Both the position numbers and the translations under genes were made by a program. The notes under the pieces were generated by a model. It had not been told where the DNA came from, did no database searches, and worked only from the letters and a program-made list of their open reading frames with translations. Below, piece by piece: positions 48,407-60,926 of a stretch of DNA of 64,000 nt. The stretch's first letter is position 1; every line of letters starts with the position of its first letter. The stretch comes from Aquilaria yunnanensis (Eukaryota; Streptophyta; Magnoliopsida; Malvales; Thymelaeaceae): the NCBI GenBank assembly GCA_039654915.1, contig CM077600.1, forward strand, positions 36,936,492-37,000,491, given 5' to 3'.

Positions 48407-49956
48407 ATGGATCAAGAAACTTTGGTGATAATCGTCGGCGCTGGGCCTGCCGGCCTTGCAACTTCAGCGTGTTTGAACCGGCTTTCAATCCCGAACATCG
48501 TGTTGGAAAAGGAGGACTGTCATGCCTCACTTTGGAAGAAAAGGTCATATGATCGCTTGAAGCTTCACCTGGCCAAAGAGTTTTGCGAGCTTCCCCACAT
48601 GCCTTACCCTTCCGATTTCCCAACTTACATCCCGAGAAAGAGCTTCGTTAGCTATTTGGATAATTACATCCAACATTTTGGCATAGCGCCCAGGTTTTTC
48701 CGCTTGGTCGTGTCAGCAAATTTTCATGATGGGAAATGGCATGTGGAGGTAAAGAACATGGTTTCCAATGTGTCTGAAGTTTATGTCGGGAGGTTTTTGG
48801 TTGTGGCAACTGGAGAAAATAGCGAAGGGTTGATCCCGAATGTGTCCGGCCTCAATACCTTTGACGGTGAGTTCATGCACTCCAGCAAGTTTGATAATGG
48901 GAAGAGATTTGAAGGTCAAAATGTACTTGTGGTGGGAAGTGGCAACTCTGGCATGGAGATTGCTTATGATTTGTCCAATTGGGGTGCCAATACTTCCATT
49001 GTTGTTCGTAGTCCGGTAATCAATTAAAACATCACCACTTGCCCATTCTTAAGTTCATTAACTTGTGCATTAATTTTACTTTCAATGATTATCAACAATT
49101 TTCTTTTATTTTCTTTTATTTTTTGTTCAACAAGTAATGAATACTAATGATTTATTAAATTGTTTGTTGAATGAAGGTGCATGTCCTAACCAAGGAGATA
49201 GTACATTTGGGAATGCGGTTGCAAGATTATCTACCAATTAAATTGGTTGATGCAATTGTGGTAATACTTGGCAATTTTTTGTATGGGGATATTTCAAGGT
49301 ATGGGCTTAAAACTCCACGAAGTGGCCCATTCCGTCTTAAAGTTGAACATGGAAGTGCCCCTATCATAGATGTTGGAACAATAAGCAAGATCAAGGCCGG
49401 GGAAATCAAGGTACTAACTAGTTAAAATATAAATATTTTTCTATATATGCTTTTCTTGCAAATGTACTTAAATTTTTATATAGATAGCAAGAATAACATG
49501 CATTTTGTTCCTTGGATTGAGTATATATATAGGTTTTTCCGTGTATAAGAAGCATTAAGGGGAAGACTGTTGTCTTTGAGGACGACAAGGTTGGCCAATT
49601 TGACATGATTATCTTCGCCACTGGTTATAAGAGCACTGTAAAATACTGGCTCAAGGTAATTAAGAAGCCATGTGATTATTAATAGTGCAATTGAATTGTA
49701 AAAAAATGTAAATGACTTATTAGCTCGTTGGTTAAATTGGATGCAGGGCGAGGATGACTTGTTTAACAAGAACGGGATGCCAAAGAGAAGCTTTCCAGAT
49801 CACTGGAGAGGAGAGAATGGGTTGTATTGTGCAGGATTTGCAAGGAGGGGACTGTTTGGCATTTCAATGGATGCTAGGGCAATAACCAAAGACATAAGTG
49901 CTGCCTTAGGGCTCTCATCACCAACACTAACAACCCATCATGATAAAAGCGCTTAG
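48407..49956 (+). CDS. YUC10: YUCCA-type flavin-containing monooxygenase (YUC10/11 branch)
   Basis: YUCCA enzymes convert indole-3-pyruvate to indole-3-acetic acid (auxin) using FAD, NADPH and O2. Exons: 48407-49015, 49177-49410, 49533-49655, 49747-49956. They sum to 1176 nt, 391 aa, normal for the family. Motifs: FAD-binding GAGPAG (11-16), the FMO signature [16 protein letters not shown]-binding GSGNSG (177-182), and FATGY (309-313). The opening [20 protein letters not shown] and [20 protein letters not shown] with [10 protein letters not shown] fit the YUC10/11 branch, which in Arabidopsis acts mostly in seeds and embryos. The first ATG is used; all four exons join in phase 0. Paralogue number within the branch is not certain. 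Confidence 0.93.
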
Positions 49957-51830
49957 ATAGATATGTTAGTGATGCTGCTGTTGCTCAATAATCAAAAGAA
50001 TTAGGACGAATAAGGAATTTCGTACTCCGTGGTAAAACCAATACTCTTGGACTATATATCTTGTATACTTAATTCGGGTCATAATATACAGTAGCTAGCA
50101 CCTTTTAGGTTGGACACCGGTTTGCATTTTGTACCCTATGCTTAATTAATATAAATTTGGTCCTCAAACTTTCACAAACTCGAGCAGGTAGGCAAGTACT
50201 ATAACCCTAAAATAAAAGTTGGTCCTCAATTGAACCTTGAGTGGATGTTGCGGCTATCATATCTACTAATAAGTGGGTTTTATATACACCTTCGGATAGA
50301 TTGGAATTATAAGCTTCATTATTTCAAAATGTTATTGCTACTCCATATGATCAAATAGCATCTTAAAATGTTAGTGGCTGGGGTATTTTAAAATTGATTC
50401 AAACAAAGTAATCGAGCACGATCTATAAGGGTCGTATGAGATTGAACAGGGCTACAAGTTGAAAGACCCTTAAGGATGCCGAGTGGCCGCTATGGGTGTT
50501 CGTTTGGAATGTTAGTTTTTGATACTGCAGTACACTATTGCAACAAGTGGTATATGATATAAATGTTTTTACATATTATTATTATTATTAGTGAAACACC
50601 GCAGTATATCGTAATATTTTTTGATGTTTTACATACTAATTATGTTTTATATACATTTTGTCAAAATACCATGATATACTGCAAAATATCATGAGGTACA
50701 TATTGCATTATTCTATTTTTCATGGGATATGTGTAAGATATTTTTTGGTTATTTTACATAAAAAAAATAAGACATAAATATGTAAAAGAGTAAAATATAA
50801 ATAGTACACATAAATATGAAAAATAGTAAAATATCATACATGAGATAAATATGTTGCTTTTCCGGAACAAGTGAGAATATAAGCGTCATACGTTAAGCTA
50901 CCTAGAAACTCAATATGGTATTAGAAAATGTTATTATTATAATATTATTTTTTTCTCATGTACCAATAAATTAGTTTTTTTTTGCTGAGTGATATTTATT
51001 TTGCTCTATATATAACATTTTAATATTTTTTTAATAAAAATATCATTTTCATATATATTTTATTTATATTTGACAAATTATGATGAAAAAATTAGAATAC
51101 ATATAAAAAAAATGCAAACAAATTTTATTAGTAATTTATTTAACATTTTTGTGAAAACAATATTTAATACCTTGGTTGGGCATGCACTTGACAGTAGACA
51201 ATTTTTCAAAATTTCAGTGTAGGCCAAATCATAGTTTTAGTCTTTACTATGAGTAGTGAGTACTATGCATAACCTGCCCCAGATAAAATGTATCTTGGCT
51301 CCTAACAATTTAAAATGGTTGACAAAAAATTAAAAAAAAGATGAAATAAACACAGAAAAAATGCTTACTTTGACAAAGAGCATTATATCTGAGCTTATAG
51401 GAGAAGACTATATATGAAAATTTCACATTTTTTTTAAAATTTTATTTGATAAAAGTACTTCACAGTGTATAATTTGTTTTAGGAACGTGAAAATTTTTAT
51501 TTTTTAAACTTAAAAAATGTATTAAAATATTTTAACTTCATTAAACGTGTTTTTATCAAGTTTGGAAGATCTACATGTTTAAACAAATTACAGACTTAAG
51601 TTTAACTTTTATTAAAGAACATAAACAAAACAGAAAAATAGAAAGAGTTTTCACCACTAAACGTACGTCGCTTTAATTATATTGGGTGCCTTTTGTTTGA
51701 TATCTAGATGGTAGTGATCAATTATTTGCAGTCGTTATATGTTTGTTGATAATTCAGGAGGAGATCAAGAACGTACGAAGGGCGTTCAGTGTCACTTGTG
51801 CTATGCAATTTCACCTTGTACGTTTAAAAG
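49957..51830. other. YUC 3' region and AT-rich intergenic DNA
   Basis: No gene recognised. Short runs such as CTGCAGTA and CCGCAGTATATCG near 50525-50600 recur in varied form, but no element boundary was found. Confidence 0.45.
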
Positions 51831-52293
51831 TTAGGGAAATTTACAATTATTTTCTTAAGATATACCTTAATTTACAGTTTGCCCCTTCTATTTTTAAAAA
51901 GTTATATTTTACCCTTCTATTTTTTTATATTATCTGATAATAACTTCTGAAATTGTATTTGAACTATATTATAGTTATTTTTCAGTAATTTTAATCTCTC
52001 CAATATTTTTTTTATAGTTAATAGACATTCTAAATTATCAGTTTTTTCTTTTTGTGAATGTAATTTTCTTTCTGTAAACACATATCAGTATTTTTAAAAG
52101 GTCTGTTAGCTGTGAAAAAAATAAAAAAAATCTTAAAATTACTGAAAAATTATTATTAGACAGTTTAAATTAGAGTTTCAGAAGTTATTGTTGAACATTG
52201 TAAAGCAAATACGGCTAAAGTGTAGGTTTTTGAAAACAGAGGGGCAAAGCGTAGGTTAGATCAAACTACAGGGAGTTTTTGTAATTTCCCTAA
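51831..52293. mobile_element. Foldback MITE with long inverted arms (~463 bp)
   Basis: Ends are TTAGGGAAATTTACAA and TTTGTAATTTCCCTAA. The arms stay complementary deep into the element: TTTGCCCCTTCTATTTT versus the complement of AAAACAGAGGGGCAAA, and AACTTCTGAAATTG versus TAGAGTTTCAGAAGTT, with the centre near 52090-52110. No coding capacity. Class uncertain; no clear target duplication. Confidence 0.8.
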
Positions 52294-54142
52294 AAGTTAT
52301 TATTAAATTATATAAGTTTAGATTATTAGTGTAAGTTTTGATCATACAAAAATGGTCAAACTATACATTTGGCCCATGAACTTATCCAACTTGCATGAGT
52401 TGGTCCACAACTCAGTACTCAGTAAATATAAGTCCCTTAACTTAAAAAAACTATGTGAGTTAGTCCATTAGCTCATATATGTTGATAGAAAAATTGCAAA
52501 AAACTTGTCAATTTCTTTTGTTTTAGCACAAGAAGTACTCTTAGTTTAAAATCATTCAAATAAACTATCTTCTCCACCTAGGGGTGAAAGTTCAGGCTGT
52601 ATGATCAAATTTGGGTTGAAACCTAATTTTTATAGCATGTCCCTAATCCTCAGCCAACTCTATTCTTAGTCATAACCCAAACCGATCATAACCAGATTTA
52701 TATTGGTTAGAGCCACGTTGACTTAACATTTCCAAGAGGCCAAGGGAAAGTTTGATTACGCTCTATTTTTTGCTTACTAAATTAAAGATATTTTAAAAGT
52801 CGTGCAAATCTTCCATGTCATAATTTCATTGTAGTTGAATAAACAAGCATGACATTCATACTTCATCATCTAATCAAGTACTACGTAAAAATTTGTACTA
52901 AGATTTTTGTATAATTAATGTTTTTCATCTAAGCTTATTAATTGCTAATTTGAAGTCATACATGTCAACTAAACAGTTAATAAGAAGGGAGCACTGAATT
53001 ACAAGGGAGTCAAGTGCCTTTAAACCTTTAGAAGACAACCCATGAATAGTGGTGGCCGTCGATTCGACCTGACCCGGGATTGACTTGGACCAGCAAGGCC
53101 TGAGTCTGGGTTTAGAGGACTGGGCACGAACCGGATTTAGGTAGGGCTATCCAAGGGCGGGTTTACGATTTTTTTAAAAATAAAAATAATTAATTAATTA
53201 TATATGTAATAAATATTTTTAAAGAAAAACACCACATACTGTCTAAGTTTTATTAAGTAAAAAATCCAAATTGCACTTCAAATAATCGAAACGGGCATTA
53301 CATTTTTAAATAGCAAAAACGTTCCAAAAATGATGAAAAATAAAAACCTATGATTTGTGCTTAACAGCATAATTAGATCAAATACAAACTAAATGTATGA
53401 AGGAAAAAAAAATTCAAGTCTCTTTATCGGATATTATTTCGTCATCCGAACTCTTTTGCTTTCGATGTGCTATGAGACCCCAATCTCAATTGCACACACA
53501 TACTTCCACCGCCACGGGCATCAGATGCTACAATGAAGACTGAAACGGCAAGAATCTCCTGTGCAATTATCGATAAGATTGAAAACTTTGGTTTTTTTTG
53601 TTTCCACTACTCCAATATGTCAATGTCGCTTGGCTCAAACGATATGTTGAGATAGTCATCGATCTCAGCTAAACTTAATGCCGTTGTTCGGGTACGCTTT
53701 AGTATTTGGAGGGCCAGGTTGAATCTTGATGAGATTACCTTCCTTGGAGACTCAGTTTGAGGAGCTTCGAATCTTATCTTATCCAAATGCCGCTTACAAT
53801 ATAACTTGTATAAAGAACGCAAATGCTCAAGAACAGTAGCAAATATAGCTAAAACATTTATATGAGACATTTCTAAATAAATATGATAAATGTCTTCAAG
53901 GAATGTGGTTGTGTCTATTAATTTAACATATGGGTCAAGCAAAGAAGCAACTAAAAATAGGTGAAATATTTTCAAAATATTGAAGTCATTTAGCCTGTGT
54001 GGCTTCAACAGTCGGTTTCAATAACTCATTATCTTTAAACTGATGTAAAGCATATGTATTGGTCACTAAATAAAGCAAAACTTAATGAATGGTTAGGTAA
54101 TAAACATCGGAGAAAAATTCAGTAGCATCGTAAAAAAACTTA

Positions 54143-54483
54143 TAGCCAATTCGTTTTAACTTAAGTCAACTGACTTATTTTTTCTTTACATTTTTTTTCC
54201 TAAAATCAATTTCATTTGAAAAGTAATGTTATGTAGATGAAATAATCCATTTGAAAGTAAATTTTCATGAAGTTATTAAATTTGTATGCATTTTTCTTTT
54301 TTAAGGCTTTAAACTAGAAAAATTTGTAAAAATTTAGTAAGATTATAAAAATTGTATTTTCAATGGATTATTATAGTTACATAATATTGAATTTTAATTA
54401 AAATTAGTTTTGAGTAAAAAAAATGTAAGAATAAAAATAAGTCATTTTGTAATCATTTGACTTAACTTAAAATAAATTTGGTG
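54143..54483. mobile_element. Foldback MITE inside the hAT (341 bp)
   Basis: Arms are TAGCCAATTCGTTTTAACTT and the complement CACCAAATTTATTTTAAGTT. Both continue with AAGTCAAnTGA, then ACTTATTTTT, then CTTACATTTTTTTT-type sequence. TTA stands on both sides (54140-54142, 54484-54486), fitting a Tourist/Harbinger-type target. No coding capacity. Confidence 0.72.
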
Positions 54484-54603
54484 TTAAGCAATTCACCAAT
54501 TTTAGAATATTTTTTCCAAACTTCAGTTGTACGGAATTCACAACCTATCTTTAAGTTCATGAAGTGCGTCAATAAATTTGCATATGGGTATACATCCTGC
54601 AAC

Positions 54604-55704
54604 TAGAGGTGTTCATCGGGGCGGGTTGAGCTCGGTCCAGCTCGAGACTAGCCCGGGTCAAACCTGGCCCAGTCCTAGTCGAACTCGGCTCGGCATGGGC
54701 TCGAGTAAGGCACGAGTGAAGGAGGGGCGATTATGAGCCTAATGGATGAGGAGGTTGGAAGTGAGTTCGGCACGACCCAATTTGGAAATGTGCCTGGCCC
54801 GCATTAAGCCCGACACATGGGACCAGACCAGCCCAGCTCAGGCCCGGGTTTTTTACCTATAGTTTGCCTAATATACCCTAGTTTATACAACATTTTTATT
54901 TACACTTTATTACACTCATCAGTTTAAATTAGTGTTTTCAAATTGCTGGCAAATATGTTTCAAGTAGCTTGTTTGTCCATATTGTGGAATCATTACCTTA
55001 CAATTAACCTTTCAATGCCTTAAGGTCCAATAATTGTGACATTTGTTTCATAATTTGTTTACATTATAATTTGTTTTAATGGTTACTTGCATTTAACTAT
55101 TACTTTTTATGTTTTAAATTTTTTGCACCATTTCAGTTTTTTTGACTTAAATTTGTCTTATATCTATTTGTAATACTATTTGGTAAAATTTTTTTAAAAA
55201 ATTATATTTTAAAATTACAAACTTTATAGCTTTTAAATATAATTTTTTAATTTTTTATTGGAGGAAACTTTTTGCTTAATGAAACATGACACATATGCAA
55301 GCGTAAAAAACTAAAAAATGAAAGCCTTGGGAATCCACCTAATGGTTTAAGTGGTATTAATTATGATGTGTAGAATACAACTTAAAACAAGCTATTTATA
55401 GTCTAGTGAAAACTAGGCGTAAGCAAAATTTTAATTATATCCAAAATGAAGGAATAATTGAAAAGAATTTCAATCTTAATAAAATTATTTCTCTGACATT
55501 TTTTAGTCAAAAAATTATTTTACAAAAATTAGGAAAAAAAAAATTTAAAAAGGGACCAAGGCCCGACCCAGGCCAAGCTCGGCCTAGGCCCAAGTTAGGG
55601 CCGGCATGGGACCGACACGCCTATAGCCGAGTTGTGCCTTGTCCCTTCAAACCCAGGCTCAGGCTCGGTCGGTTTGGGCCGGGTCAACCCATTGTGCATC
55701 TATA
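54604..55704. mobile_element. Non-autonomous hAT element inside the hAT transposase (1101 bp)
   Basis: Ends TAGAGGTGTTC and (complement) TATAGATGCAC are imperfect inverted repeats. Subterminal GC-rich tracts at each end (GGGGCGGGTTGAGCTCGG; GGTTTGGGCCGGGTCAACCC) are typical. The 8-bp flanks CCTGCAAC (54596-54603) and CTTGCAAC (55705-55712) match at 7 of 8. The insertion splits the transposase just after the RWNSTYLML motif. The interior is AT-rich without a transposase. Confidence 0.85.
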
Positions 55705-56640
55705 CTTGCAACATCAAATATGTAGAGTTCCACCGGGTTGAACAATCCAATTTAAATTGTTTTCAAGAAAATGGTTTTTGATTTTCAAAACAAAACCTTT
55801 TAAATTCATGAAACACAGTAGGTCTTGATTTAAAAAATATCAATAAAGTTCCGAATATGCACAATTTCATTTTAGAGAACTTTTAAACCCTTTTACACAC
55901 AAAGGTTTAAAATATCGCACATGCATCTAATGTGAAAAAATGCACCGTTGAGAGGTGGTTTCAATGTTTTGCTCAAAAGTCGAGCGGTAACATCAGTGTT
56001 TGAAGCATTATCAAATGAAATGCACAGGACTTTGTTAGCACAAAAATTATAATGTAAAGTTTCTAAGATGCAATTGTATATGTGATAACCAATATGATTA
56101 GTTTCAATTACTCTAAATGATAAAATTCATTTTTGCATGACCCAATCATAATCAATTCAATGAGAAGCAGTATAATAATATGATTAACCTACAGGTGATG
56201 TCCATATGGTAGAAGTAAATACCATACAATAATCAAGAGTAGAAAAATAGACTTTCAAATTTGATTTTTTAGCTTCAAATATTTTAAAGCTTTTATTCTT
56301 AGCTGTTTTCCTAGACATTTTTTAAATGTAGGATTTAATTGTGATTTAATCCAAGATTCTAGGTGTATATCTTCAGCTTGTGAAAAAGGTTTTTCAATAA
56401 GTATTATCCAATTTATCATACATTCTCTACAATATTGTTGGTTAAAATGAAATATACTTGACCCACCGGCATTGATTGTACTCCTAAGTTGTGTTGGTCT
56501 TTTAGAACTAGTCCTGGCAGTAGAGAGGACATTAAGATGTTGATTTTCAATATGGTACTTCAGCGTTCTGGTGTTGGAATTCTTTTTATGCACCAACTTT
56601 TTTCTACAATGTTTGCATATCCTATACCTCGACTCACTTT

Positions 56641-59546
56641 TGTGACGGCCCTCGGAGCTATAATTCTAATCAGCCAGGTAATTAGTTAATTTAATAAATT
56701 ATCTAAAGTATAATTTATTTGCAAGCTAAGTCTCGGTAATTTAGGGTCCAGTAGTTAAAAATGAATAAAATTGATCATTTAAGCAAGCTGGGCCAAGAAG
56801 GGTATTTTGGTCATTTCACATAATGACCCATTTTTATTGCACGGTTGAATAGAGTATGAGAAAATATTAAATTTGAGGTACCATGGTTTTTTGTGATTCT
56901 TGCTCTATCATCGTGAATTTGTGAATTGACTAAATTGTCTATAAGTGGTTTATGTGTAATCCTGAGAAAGGTAGGGATAAAATTGAATATAAATAAAAGT
57001 CTGAGACTTGCTATGTAATTATATCTGTGAAGGAACCAGGGGCGGCGTAATACCAACTTTGGTCCTAAATTTCTAAGTGTGTTACGAATAAACCCATATT
57101 TCTTAGAGAGTACAAAGACAGCACCATGTGCATGGCATGTGCAATTAAAGCTTACATAAGTTGACCTCCCACTAATTGCTCGGCCATCTTCTTCCACATT
57201 CGTCTCCAGACCACCAAAACCTTTATTTCTCTCCAAACACCACAACTAACACAAAATCCAAGTTTAATCCATCAAATTCAAGCACAATTAATCAAGACTT
57301 TGAAGAAAAATCAAGTTTTGTGCTATCATAAGCTAGGATTTCTTGCTTCTTGTCCGAGTAAGTTTGGTTCTATTATTTCCCCTGTTTTTGAGCTATAGTT
57401 TAGGTCTGTAAATTCTGGGAATTAATGTTAGACTTGGTTGTTAAGAGAAATCAAAGGTGCTCAACATGTTTATAGGCATTCATGAGCTCATCCATGGTTA
57501 GTTTTGTTCCTATGGTGTAGATTTCATCACCTTTGGATATTTGGTACTGTTCATACGATTTTTATGGTAGAATTCATGGCTGGAATAATTGTTTGATGTG
57601 TTTCCTAGCTGTAATATGTGAATTGAGATGCAAATGAGCTAAAAACCCAAGAGAACTAAGGCTGAAATTTTAGTGTAGCTGAAACCGTGAGTGTTGAGTT
57701 ATGTGTGGTTTAATTCTTTTACAGCCAGCTATAATTTCTTGTTCTAGGGATTTTAGTAGCTCACCAAGGGTGTTATCTTGTTTATGAACTAGTTTTTGAG
57801 GGCTAAGAAGCAAAGGAACATTTATTTGGAAGTGAATTACCAATGAATGCCATGAATGTGCATTATATGGCTGCTGTAATTGTAGTTCCTTCCAAGAATA
57901 AACTGTATTATTACAGTAATATTGGTGGCTTTTGGTGGTGACAATCTTGCTTATACACTAGTATACAAGGCATAAAAAATAAGGGAGCAAGATTTGGGCT
58001 GCATTTATGCCATTAAAAGTGTAAAGAACCACAAGATAGGCAAACCGGAGACAGAAAATTCTGGACAGTTAGTGGTTGTTTCAGGAGCTGTTTCCAAGTG
58101 TTAAAATTGATAAATTGTGCTTAAAATGATCAATATAAATGCTGGGAATAGGCTACTAAAAGAGGTTTTAAGTTTGGCTTGAAACCGAGACAAAATGGCT
58201 AAGTATTTGAAGCTTGCAAACTAAGTTATCTAAGGTAAAAGTTATTTAATTTATATGCTTATGTGCTAAATAAATTTGGCTAAGATACTTGTATATCAAG
58301 TGGTTGAATTATTGATGAATTTAACAATCACGTAAATTGAGTATGGATGACTATTAAAAAGCTTATATGATTGAGTTTAGTAAGAAACTAAACTATGAAG
58401 TGCATATGAAGTGTGTAAGTGCATATTTGTAAACTTGTACCTATAGGCAAAAAGGACCTTAATATGGTCTAAGTTACGGTGAGTATGATGGGTTAGGAAC
58501 CTACGATACCTAAGGTCACAATGATGGGCTAAGACCTGGATGGACCTAAGAGGGAGAGGTGCCCTTAACCACTCATGAAACCTTATAAAGGTAGCACTAA
58601 CACATGCACTACATAAGCAAATAGTTCGCTTCTGTACATAAAATAAGGGATATTGGCAAATACTAAAAAACTTTCAAAGCAGTATTTGTATGGACAAGTT
58701 GGACTTGTCAAATGTTTGACAAATGGGTAAAGGAATTGTGGGAATTAGCTACTCCCATGATTATTGGCCAATAATACGAATTCCCAGCACTACGATTTGA
58801 ACTCAAGTGCACTAGGCATATATTGACATCCTTATGGATAATATGCACGGTTCTATATTGTTAATTTTCTTACTGGTTATAACCCTTACTGGGAACTTTT
58901 GGTTCTCACATCCCTTACATATTTTGTGTGCAGATACTGGTGGACCTGGGGCTAATAACCAATAAAAGAACTGGTTATTAGTATTTTAATACAATGTGTA
59001 CAAAAGTTAATTAATATTGTACATTGTTGCTAAGTTTCTTTCTTGCAGGTTTTTAATTACTAGAATACTAACTTACTGGCCTTTATTGTACAGAGGCAAG
59101 AAACAGGGAATACTTAAACACTGTAGTGACCCCTTTTGGCAATGTAACTCAGGTGGGATCAGATTTCCAGATTCTCAGTGTGTAGCATATGTATAACACT
59201 TTTGTGTATGATGTATATATATGTGTGCAGAATATATGCCTCTGGTAAATGCTATGGAACTAGTGGTTGTGTTCCCTAGTAGCTTGTAGGGATTCACAAT
59301 GCATAATAGTATGTTTTATATAAATGCATGTTTGAAGTGCTGGCCAGCTGCATCGATTATATATTATTTTTATAGTCATTGACCTACAGCCATAGTAATG
59401 TAAAGTATAAAACAGTATTGCATTAAGGATTTAATCAATTAGTAAGCCTACTAAGGACAAATTTACATAGGCCTAACACTGAATGAGTGTAAGGTTCCTG
59501 GGGTCCTATATGACTAAGATGGGATTAAGGTTCAAGGCCTGTGACA
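56641..59546. mobile_element. Probable solo LTR inside the hAT (2906 bp)
   Basis: Begins TGTGACGGCCC and ends GGCCTGTGACA (TG...CA). Flanking 5-bp copies are ACTTT (56636-56640) and CCTTT (59547-59551). It separates the hAT N terminus from its BED finger, so it is an insertion. No gag-pol, primer site or polypurine tract was found inside, hence solo LTR. The length suits long LTRs of gypsy-type elements. The 144-aa minus frame at 56811-57245 has no known domain. Confidence 0.58.
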
Positions 59547-59897
59547 CCTTTCATCTACAAGCTCATAATGCTCCTAAACCCAAGTCGTTATTCTCGAGGA
59601 TTTATCTTATCCTTGAGTTTCCTTTGCAGCGGGTTGGCAACTTGTCGGCATTGGTTGTGTTGACGGATCTTCAGCCGCCATCGCATCCACCTCTTCAACA
59701 TCATCATTCAATAATTGATTGTCGAGATCCAAATTGTAATTTGTCATATCTATTCCGGCATCATCGTTTTGCAACTTTTCGATTGATATGCCTTTTTCAG
59801 CCGACCAAAAATGGTAACAGAACAAGCTCAGAGGCCTGTGGTGCGGGAAGATGAAGTCTTCATTGACTTGGCCTTTTCTTTTGAATCCATGACTCAT
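59547..59897 (-). pseudogene. hAT transposase N-terminal segment
   Basis: An open frame of 96 aa at 59897-59607 is rich in Asp/Asn and ends in a Pro/Ser/Thr stretch (STQPMPTSCQPAAKETQ), the usual low-complexity leader before a hAT BED finger. It is followed by stops, then the solo LTR. The BED finger resumes at 56640. Confidence 0.6.
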
Positions 59898-60926
59898 GAA
59901 GTAATACTAGTGATTGATACAAAATTAGGAGGAGATTAGTATGAAATTTGGAAGAAATTAGCAAAAAAACTCAAGTGCTTGAGAGAATATAGTAAAGGAA
60001 GAAAAGAGATTGAATTTTAGTGTGATGGTAGAATGGAAATGATATTGGTATTTATAGGAGAGGGGAAAAAAATTGTTTAGACAAAAAAGTCATTCAATTT
60101 TAGTTGTTGGGAGGGGGTGAAAATGATATTCTGGGGGTCAAATTATAGCAAAAAATTGTTGGGGGATTGACTGTGTAATTAACCTTTTTTTTTTAAATTT
60201 TTTTGGTGCAAGAGTTGTTGGAGTGTTGTTGTGCAATGGTAGGCCCGAACCTGATCAGACTAGCTAGTCCTAGGCTAGGCTTGTCTTGGTCCAAGCCGGT
60301 CCTAGTTCGCGGGCCTGTCCCGATCTGTTATGCATCCTTCTTTCCCTTTAGGTCCAAACTTGGCCTACATATTTGCGGGTTTATTGCAGTCTGGGGCGAG
60401 GCAAGCTTTGACTAGGTTGGGCTAGGTTTGACACCGGGTCAGTCCTGGTTTTGGGCCGGGTTGGACCGGCCCATCTCCCAACTCTACCTATGAACATTTT
60501 TGCCGCACTTAAGTTAAGATACCAAAGGAATGTAGTTACTAATGAACTGAATTAGCATGAAAAATAATAAACTAAATGGAGCCAGCATAGAACAACAAAA
60601 AAAAAAAAAAGATGAGGAGCAATCGATGCAATTTGTATACTTGCTCTGAAAACTTAACTTCTTGTGTTCATCCTCATTAACTCCAAATTCCATTTTAATG
60701 ATGGAAGAGATAGCTTTTTTGATTGATTTTAAACTAAGAATGCTTTTTGTATAGACTAAAAAGAAATAATGAGGGATATTATAATTATTTCATCAACATT
60801 TCTTAGGTAATGGACTAACTCATATAGTTTTTCGAAGTTTGAGGTCTGATATTCACTGAGTATTGAGTTGTGGATCAACTTGCGCGTGTTGGGTAAGTTT
60901 AGGGGCTAAATGCATAATATGGCCTA

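Larger units (their letters stand above)
53420..56640 (-). pseudogene. hAT transposase, main part (BED finger to C-terminal domain), interrupted
   Basis: Read leftward: BED zinc finger (ICKHCRKKLVHKK then LKYHIENQH, about 56610-56530), a region with FDNASNTDV (about 56000), STRWNSTYLML (about 55735-55705, next to the nested hAT), the RNase-H-fold region (VASLLDPYVKL, about 53945), and a C-terminal dimerisation region (ISFEPSDIDILE, about 53640-53605, followed by a stop and further fragments to about 53420). Interrupted at 55704/54604 and 54483/54143 by insertions, plus several stops. Not functional. Confidence 0.8.
53047..60486 (-). mobile_element. hAT DNA transposon, decayed, with three nested insertions (7440 bp)
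   Basis: The ends are TAGTGGTGG on the left and TAGAGTTGG (complement) on the right, imperfect inverted repeats, each followed by GC-rich subterminal sequence (GACCTGACCCGGG; TTTGGGCCGGGTTGG). Flanking 8-bp copies CCCATGAA (53039-53046) and CCTATGAA (60487-60494) match at 7 of 8. The transposase reads on the minus strand. Subtracting the nested MITE, hAT and LTR with their duplications leaves about 3.1 kb, normal for a hAT element. Confidence 0.82.
52353..60926. mobile_element. Foldback element split by a hAT insertion (outer layer of nest)
   Basis: About 240 bases at 52353-52590 recur in inverted orientation at about 60680-60926. The left arm has ATACATTTGGCCCATGAACT and CCACAACTCAGTACTCAGTA; the complement of the right arm has ATGCATTTAGCCCCTAAACT and CCACAACTCAATACTCAGTG. 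Both share CTTAGTTTAAAATCA further in. Removing the 7.44-kb hAT and its duplication leaves about 1.13 kb, a plausible foldback element. Confidence 0.65.

Noticed and set aside
56811..57245. 144-aa minus-strand open frame
   Set aside because: It lies wholly inside the probable solo LTR, has no recognisable domain and no splice or codon support.
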